This document shows, one piece after another, positions 4,630-7,789 of a DNA stretch of 7,789 nucleotides. The stretch is from an uncultured Oscillospiraceae bacterium (GTDB taxonomy: Bacteria; Bacillota; Clostridia; Oscillospirales; Oscillospiraceae): assembly GCA_958436045.1 (NCBI GenBank), contig CAUBIP010000075.1, positions 1 through 7,789 on the forward strand. Reading direction: 5' to 3'. A program made the translations under genes and the position numbers. The stretch's first letter is position 1. Each line of letters opens with the position of its first letter. The notes below the pieces were generated by a model that was not told where the DNA came from, made no database searches, and worked only from the letters and a program-made list of their open reading frames with translations.

Positions 4630-6006
4630 ATGCTGGAGATTTCAAGCAAAACAAATTTGCTGGAACAGAACACCTATAAATATTCCCTGCAGGATGTCGC
4701 AGAGCCGAATCTGTACCGGGATATTTATGACTACGATACCGTCCCCAAGATCGCGTTCAACCACCGCCGGGTGCCGATGAACATGCCTGAGGAGATCTGG
4801 ATCACCGATACCTCCCTGCGCGACGGCCAGCAGTCTGTCGAGCCGTATACGGTCGATCAGATCGTCAACATCTATAAATTCCTCTCGCGTCTGGGTGGCC
4901 CCTACGGCATCATCCGCCAGACGGAATTTTTCGTCTATAGCAAGAAGGACCGCCAGGCCATCGAAAAGTGCATGGAGCTGGGCCTTCCCTTCCCGGAGAT
5001 CACCAGCTGGATCCGCGCCAGCAAGGACGACTTCCTCTTGGTCCGGGACCTAGGCATCAAAGAGACGGGCATCTTAGTCAGCTGCAGCGACTACCACATT
5101 TTCAAAAAAATGAAAATGACCCGCGCCCAGGCGCTGGATCATTACCTTGGCACGGTGAAGGACGCCTTTGACGCCGGTGTCATGCCCCGCTGCCATCTGG
5201 AGGATATCACCCGCGCCGATTTCTACGGCTTTGTCGTCCCGTTCGTCAATGAACTGGTCAAGCTCTCCGAGGAGGCGAAGATTCCCGTTAAGATTCGCGC
5301 CTGCGATACCATGGGCTATGGCGTGCCGTATTCCGAGGTCGCGCTGCCCCGCAGCGTCCCTGGCATCATCTACGGCCTGCAGCACTATTCCGACCTGCCC
5401 AGCGAAATGCTGGAGTGGCACGGCCACAACGACTTCTACAAAGCCGTCACCAACGCCTCCACGGCGTGGCTCTACGGCGCCTGCGCCGTCAACTGCAGCC
5501 TGCTTGGCATCGGCGAGCGCACCGGCAATGTCCCGCTGGAGGCCATGGTCTTTGAATACGCCGCCCTCCGCGGCTCTCTGGACGGCATGGATCCGACGGT
5601 CATCACCGAGATTGCCGACTATTTCCAGAAGGACATCGGCTACGAGATCCCCGTTATGACACCGTTCGTCGGCCGCAACTTTAATATGACCAAAGCCGGG
5701 ATTCACGCCGACGGGCTTTTGAAAGACGAGGAGATCTATAATATCTTCAACACCCGCAAGCTGCTGAACCGCAAACCCACCGTCCAGATCGGCAAGACCT
5801 CTGGCCTGGCCGGGATTGCCTACTGGATCAATGAAAACTACAACCTGCCGGAAAGCGAAGCCGTCTCCAAGCGGGACCCGCTGGTGGAGCAGCTCAAGCA
5901 GTGGATCGACGCAGAGTACGAGGGTGGCCGTCAGACGACACTCGCCACCCACGAGCTGGAAGCGAAGATTGAGCAGCTGTCCGGCGGAAAATACAAGCGC
6001 GTTTAA
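4630..6006 (+). CDS. Re-citrate synthase-like enzyme (isopropylmalate/homocitrate synthase superfamily)
   Basis: A 458-residue DRE-TIM metallolyase-family enzyme predicted to condense acetyl-CoA with oxaloacetate. Motifs are ITDTSLRDGQQS (58-69, with R64, D65 and Q67), EWHGHNDF (262-269, metal ligands H264 and H266), GIGERTGNVPLE (293-304) and KAGIHADG (355-362, catalytic-type histidine H359). The barrel is about residues 55-330. The C-terminal extension is short and lacks an obvious LeuA leucine-feedback domain. General annotation would call it 2-isopropylmalate or homocitrate synthase. The long N-terminal lead, the wording of the motifs and above all the downstream aconitase favour the Re-face citrate synthase known from Clostridium kluyveri and Syntrophus. 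AAAGGAG 9 bp upstream fixes the ATG; the frame is open further upstream to 4441, but that part lies across the promoter. First gene of its operon, 12 bp before gntR. Confidence 0.8.
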   Translation: MLEISSKTNLLEQNTYKYSLQDVAEPNLYRDIYDYDTVPKIAFNHRRVPMNMPEEIWITDTSLRDGQQSVEPYTVDQIVNIYKFLSRLGGPYGIIRQTEFFVYSKKDRQAIEKCMELGLPFPEITSWIRASKDDFLLVRDLGIKETGILVSCSDYHIFKKMKMTRAQALDHYLGTVKDAFDAGVMPRCHLEDITRADFYGFVVPFVNELVKLSEEAKIPVKIRACDTMGYGVPYSEVALPRSVPGIIYGLQHYSDLPSEMLEWHGHNDFYKAVTNASTAWLYGACAVNCSLLGIGERTGNVPLEAMVFEYAALRGSLDGMDPTVITEIADYFQKDIGYEIPVMTPFVGRNFNMTKAGIHADGLLKDEEIYNIFNTRKLLNRKPTVQIGKTSGLAGIAYWINENYNLPESEAVSKRDPLVEQLKQWIDAEYEGGRQTTLATHELEAKIEQLSGGKYKRV

Positions 6007-6018
6007 GGGGGTGGCAAC

Positions 6019-6672
6019 ATGTACGACACGACACATAAAACGGTTTCTCTGGCAGACCGGGTCTTTGACAAGCTGGAAGATGACATTCTCTTTGGCCGCT
6101 ACGCCAAGGGCGAGATCCTGACGGAGCTGCGCCTGGTCGAGGAACTGGGCGTCAGCCGGACACCCATTCGAGAGGCCCTGCGGCGGCTTGCCCAGGAGCG
6201 CCTGATCGCCGATACCGGCAAGGGCTCCGTCGTCCTGGGGATCACCAAGGAGGACCTGCAAGACATTCTCAACATCCGCCTGGCCGTCGAGGGGCTGGCA
6301 ACGTATTATGCCACGCTGAACATGACCCCTGAGGGGCTGGATGAGCTGCGGCATATCGTCGAGCTCCAGGAGTTTTACACCAGCCGGAACGATCCAGCAC
6401 ACATCAAGGAAATGGACGACCATTTCCACAACCTGATCTGCACCCTCAGCGGCCGCCAGGTCATCGCCGATACGCTGCGCCCGCTGCATCGGAAAATCCA
6501 GAATTACCGCCGCAGCTCCATGGCCGACACGGCCCGCGCCCGGGCTGCGACGCAGGAGCACCGCGCCATCTTTGAAGCCATGGCCGCTGGGGACGCCGAG
6601 CGAGCCAAGGCGCTGACGGTAGAGCACATCACCAATGCAAAAGCGAGTATTCTCGGAAAGGAACAGGCATAA
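6019..6672 (+). CDS. GntR-family transcriptional regulator, FadR/FCD subfamily
   Basis: A 217-residue one-component regulator. The N-terminal winged helix (about residues 8-74) shows DRVFDKLEDDILFGRYAKG, TELRLVEELGVSRTPIREALRRLAQERLI and the GKGSVV wing. The all-helical FCD ligand domain (about 80-210) keeps the usual metal-binding set: D133 and H137 in DDHFH, H181 in QEHRAIFEAM and H203 in VEHI. R87 and E91 lie in the usual NIRLAVEG helix. FCD domains commonly sense carboxylic acids, so citrate, isocitrate or 2-oxoglutarate is a reasonable but unproven ligand. GGGGGTGG stands 4-5 bp before the ATG. The TAA stop overlaps the aconitase ATG by one base (TAATG), so translation is coupled. Its likely target is the operator at 4571-4589. 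Confidence 0.9.
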   Translation: MYDTTHKTVSLADRVFDKLEDDILFGRYAKGEILTELRLVEELGVSRTPIREALRRLAQERLIADTGKGSVVLGITKEDLQDILNIRLAVEGLATYYATLNMTPEGLDELRHIVELQEFYTSRNDPAHIKEMDDHFHNLICTLSGRQVIADTLRPLHRKIQNYRRSSMADTARARAATQEHRAIFEAMAAGDAERAKALTVEHITNAKASILGKEQA

Positions 6673-7789
6673 TGGGTTACACGATCGCACAAAAAATCAT
6701 CAAAGCGCATCTGCGCTCCGGCGAAATGACGCCGGGCAGCGAGATCGCCCTGAAAATCGACCAGACACTGACACAGGACGCCACCGGCACGATGGCGTAC
6801 CTGGAATTCGAAGCCATGGGTGTGCCCCGGGTCAAGACAGAGCGCAGCGTTGCCTACATCGACCACAACACGCTGCAGTCCGGCTTTGAAAACGCCGATG
6901 ACCACCGCTATATCCAGTCCGTCGCAAAAAAGCACGGCATCTGGTTCTCCCGGCCCGGCAACGGCATCTGCCACCAGGTCCATCTGGAGCGCTTCGGCAA
7001 GCCCGGCAAGACCCTTATCGGGTCGGACAGCCACACGCCCACCGGCGGCGGCATCGGCATGCTGGCCATGGGTGCCGGTGGTCTGGACGTGGCAGTCGCC
7101 ATGGGCGGCGGCGCGTATTATATCACCATGCCGAAGATGTTCAAGGTCAATCTGACCGGTCATCTGCGCCCGTTCGTCACCGCGAAGGATATCAGCCTGG
7201 AGCTGCTGCGGATTCTCTCGGTCAAGGGCGGCGTCGGCGCGATCATCGAATGGGGCGGCGAGGGCATCGCCAGCCTGTCTGTTCCGGAGCGGGCCACCAT
7301 CACGAACATGGGCACGGAGCTGGGCGCGACAACGTCCATCTTCCCCTCGGATGAGGTCACCCGGGCCTTCCTGAAGGCCGAAGGCCGCGAAGCGGATTAT
7401 ACGCCCCTGGCCAGCGACCCGGACGCCGTCTATGACCGCATCATCGACATCGACCTCGACACGCTGGAGCCTATGATTGCCTGCCCGCACAGCCCGGACA
7501 ATGTCGTCAAGGTCTCCTCCCTCAAGGGCACGAAGGTCGACCAGGTCTGCATCGGCTCCTGCACCAACTCCTCTCTGTTTGATATGCTCAAGGTCGCAGC
7601 CCTGCTGAAAGGCAAGACCATTGATCCCTCGGTCAGCCTCTCCATCTCCCCCGGCTCCAAGCAGGTCCTGACAATGCTGGCCGACTGCGGTGCGCTGACA
7701 GATATCATCGCCAGCGGTGCGCGGATCCTCGAATGCGCCTGCGGCCCCTGCATCGGCATGGGTTTCTCTCCCAACTCCGGCGGCGTCAG
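6672..7789 (+). CDS. acn: Aconitate hydratase (aconitase), 3' end beyond the window
   Basis: The open frame runs to the window end: 372 complete codons of a protein that in clostridia is usually about 640 residues, so the swivel domain is missing here. It interconverts citrate and isocitrate using a [4Fe-4S] cluster. Visible family features are the GSDSHTPTGGGIG segment (117-129, with D119, S120 and H121), GSCTNSS with cluster ligand C297, and ECACGPCIGMG with ligands C357 and C360. An aconitase rather than an isopropylmalate isomerase is favoured because domains 1-3 continue in one long chain with aconitase-like wording and follow a citrate synthase; this cannot be fully settled without the C-terminus. 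AAGGAA 8 bp upstream supports the ATG, which overlaps the gntR stop by one base. An isocitrate dehydrogenase gene may follow downstream. Confidence 0.92.
   Translation, partial: MGYTIAQKIIKAHLRSGEMTPGSEIALKIDQTLTQDATGTMAYLEFEAMGVPRVKTERSVAYIDHNTLQSGFENADDHRYIQSVAKKHGIWFSRPGNGICHQVHLERFGKPGKTLIGSDSHTPTGGGIGMLAMGAGGLDVAVAMGGGAYYITMPKMFKVNLTGHLRPFVTAKDISLELLRILSVKGGVGAIIEWGGEGIASLSVPERATITNMGTELGATTSIFPSDEVTRAFLKAEGREADYTPLASDPDAVYDRIIDIDLDTLEPMIACPHSPDNVVKVSSLKGTKVDQVCIGSCTNSSLFDMLKVAALLKGKTIDPSVSLSISPGSKQVLTMLADCGALTDIIASGARILECACGPCIGMGFSPNSGGV

Noticed and set aside
5074..6690. Long minus-strand open frame of 538 codons opposite the citrate synthase and gntR genes
   Set aside because: It is antisense to two genes with intact family motifs, and its own translation matches no family. 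Frame shadow.
6504..7490. Minus-strand open frame of 328 codons opposite aconitase
   Set aside because: It covers the conserved aconitase coding sequence and shows no domain features of its own.

Overview
The window looks like chromosomal DNA of an anaerobic, GC-rich member of the Clostridia, most likely Oscillospiraceae-like (Oscillibacter/Intestinimonas/Flavonifractor type). The genes are GC-rich with C/G-ending codons. The intergenic promoters are AT-rich with near-consensus -35/-10 boxes and AAAGGAG-type ribosome binding sites. The gene content (YedF, DUF3343 and class-V desulfurase module; Re-type citrate synthase) is typical of anaerobic Firmicutes. The genus assignment is inference. 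I see no mobile elements, CRISPR arrays, tRNA or rRNA genes.

Left edge (1-216): no protein gene is visible. It holds a strong hairpin terminator (146-191) for the leftward gene that follows, and a compact pair of back-to-back promoters around position 60 with a perfect 12-bp palindrome (65-76). The leftward promoter probably serves a gene just outside the window. The rightward one would give a transcript of about 120 nt ending at the same hairpin.

Leftward block (217-4305): reading right to left, yedF (TusA-like plus DsrE-like selenium-metabolism protein), a class-V cysteine desulfurase family protein, a DUF3343 putative Se/S carrier and a LysR regulator form a tight operon, with a 31-bp gap, a 4-bp ATGA overlap and a 9-bp gap. 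It ends in a GC-rich hairpin at 1334-1380. A separately promoted gene (217-1194) follows and encodes an unusual cysteine-rich protein with a C-terminal PadR winged helix and a roughly 210-residue N-terminal region that may be a decayed nucleoside-hydrolase fold. The likely joint role of the operon is to mobilise sulfur or selenium from cysteine/selenocysteine and relay it on small carriers, under control of the LysR protein.

Divergent control region (4306-4629): two opposed promoters. The yedF promoter has a textbook LysR-type box (T-N11-A, ATC-N9-GAT) centred near -63. The rightward promoter is a perfect TTGACA-16-TATAAT followed by a TTGTATACAA palindrome at the predicted start site.

Rightward operon (4630 to beyond 7789): a DRE-TIM-barrel enzyme best read as Re-citrate synthase, a GntR/FCD regulator and an aconitase that runs off the right edge. 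These make citrate and isomerise it to isocitrate, the oxidative arm of an incomplete TCA cycle leading to 2-oxoglutarate and glutamate. The GntR protein is probably the local feedback regulator acting on the palindrome at 4580-4589.
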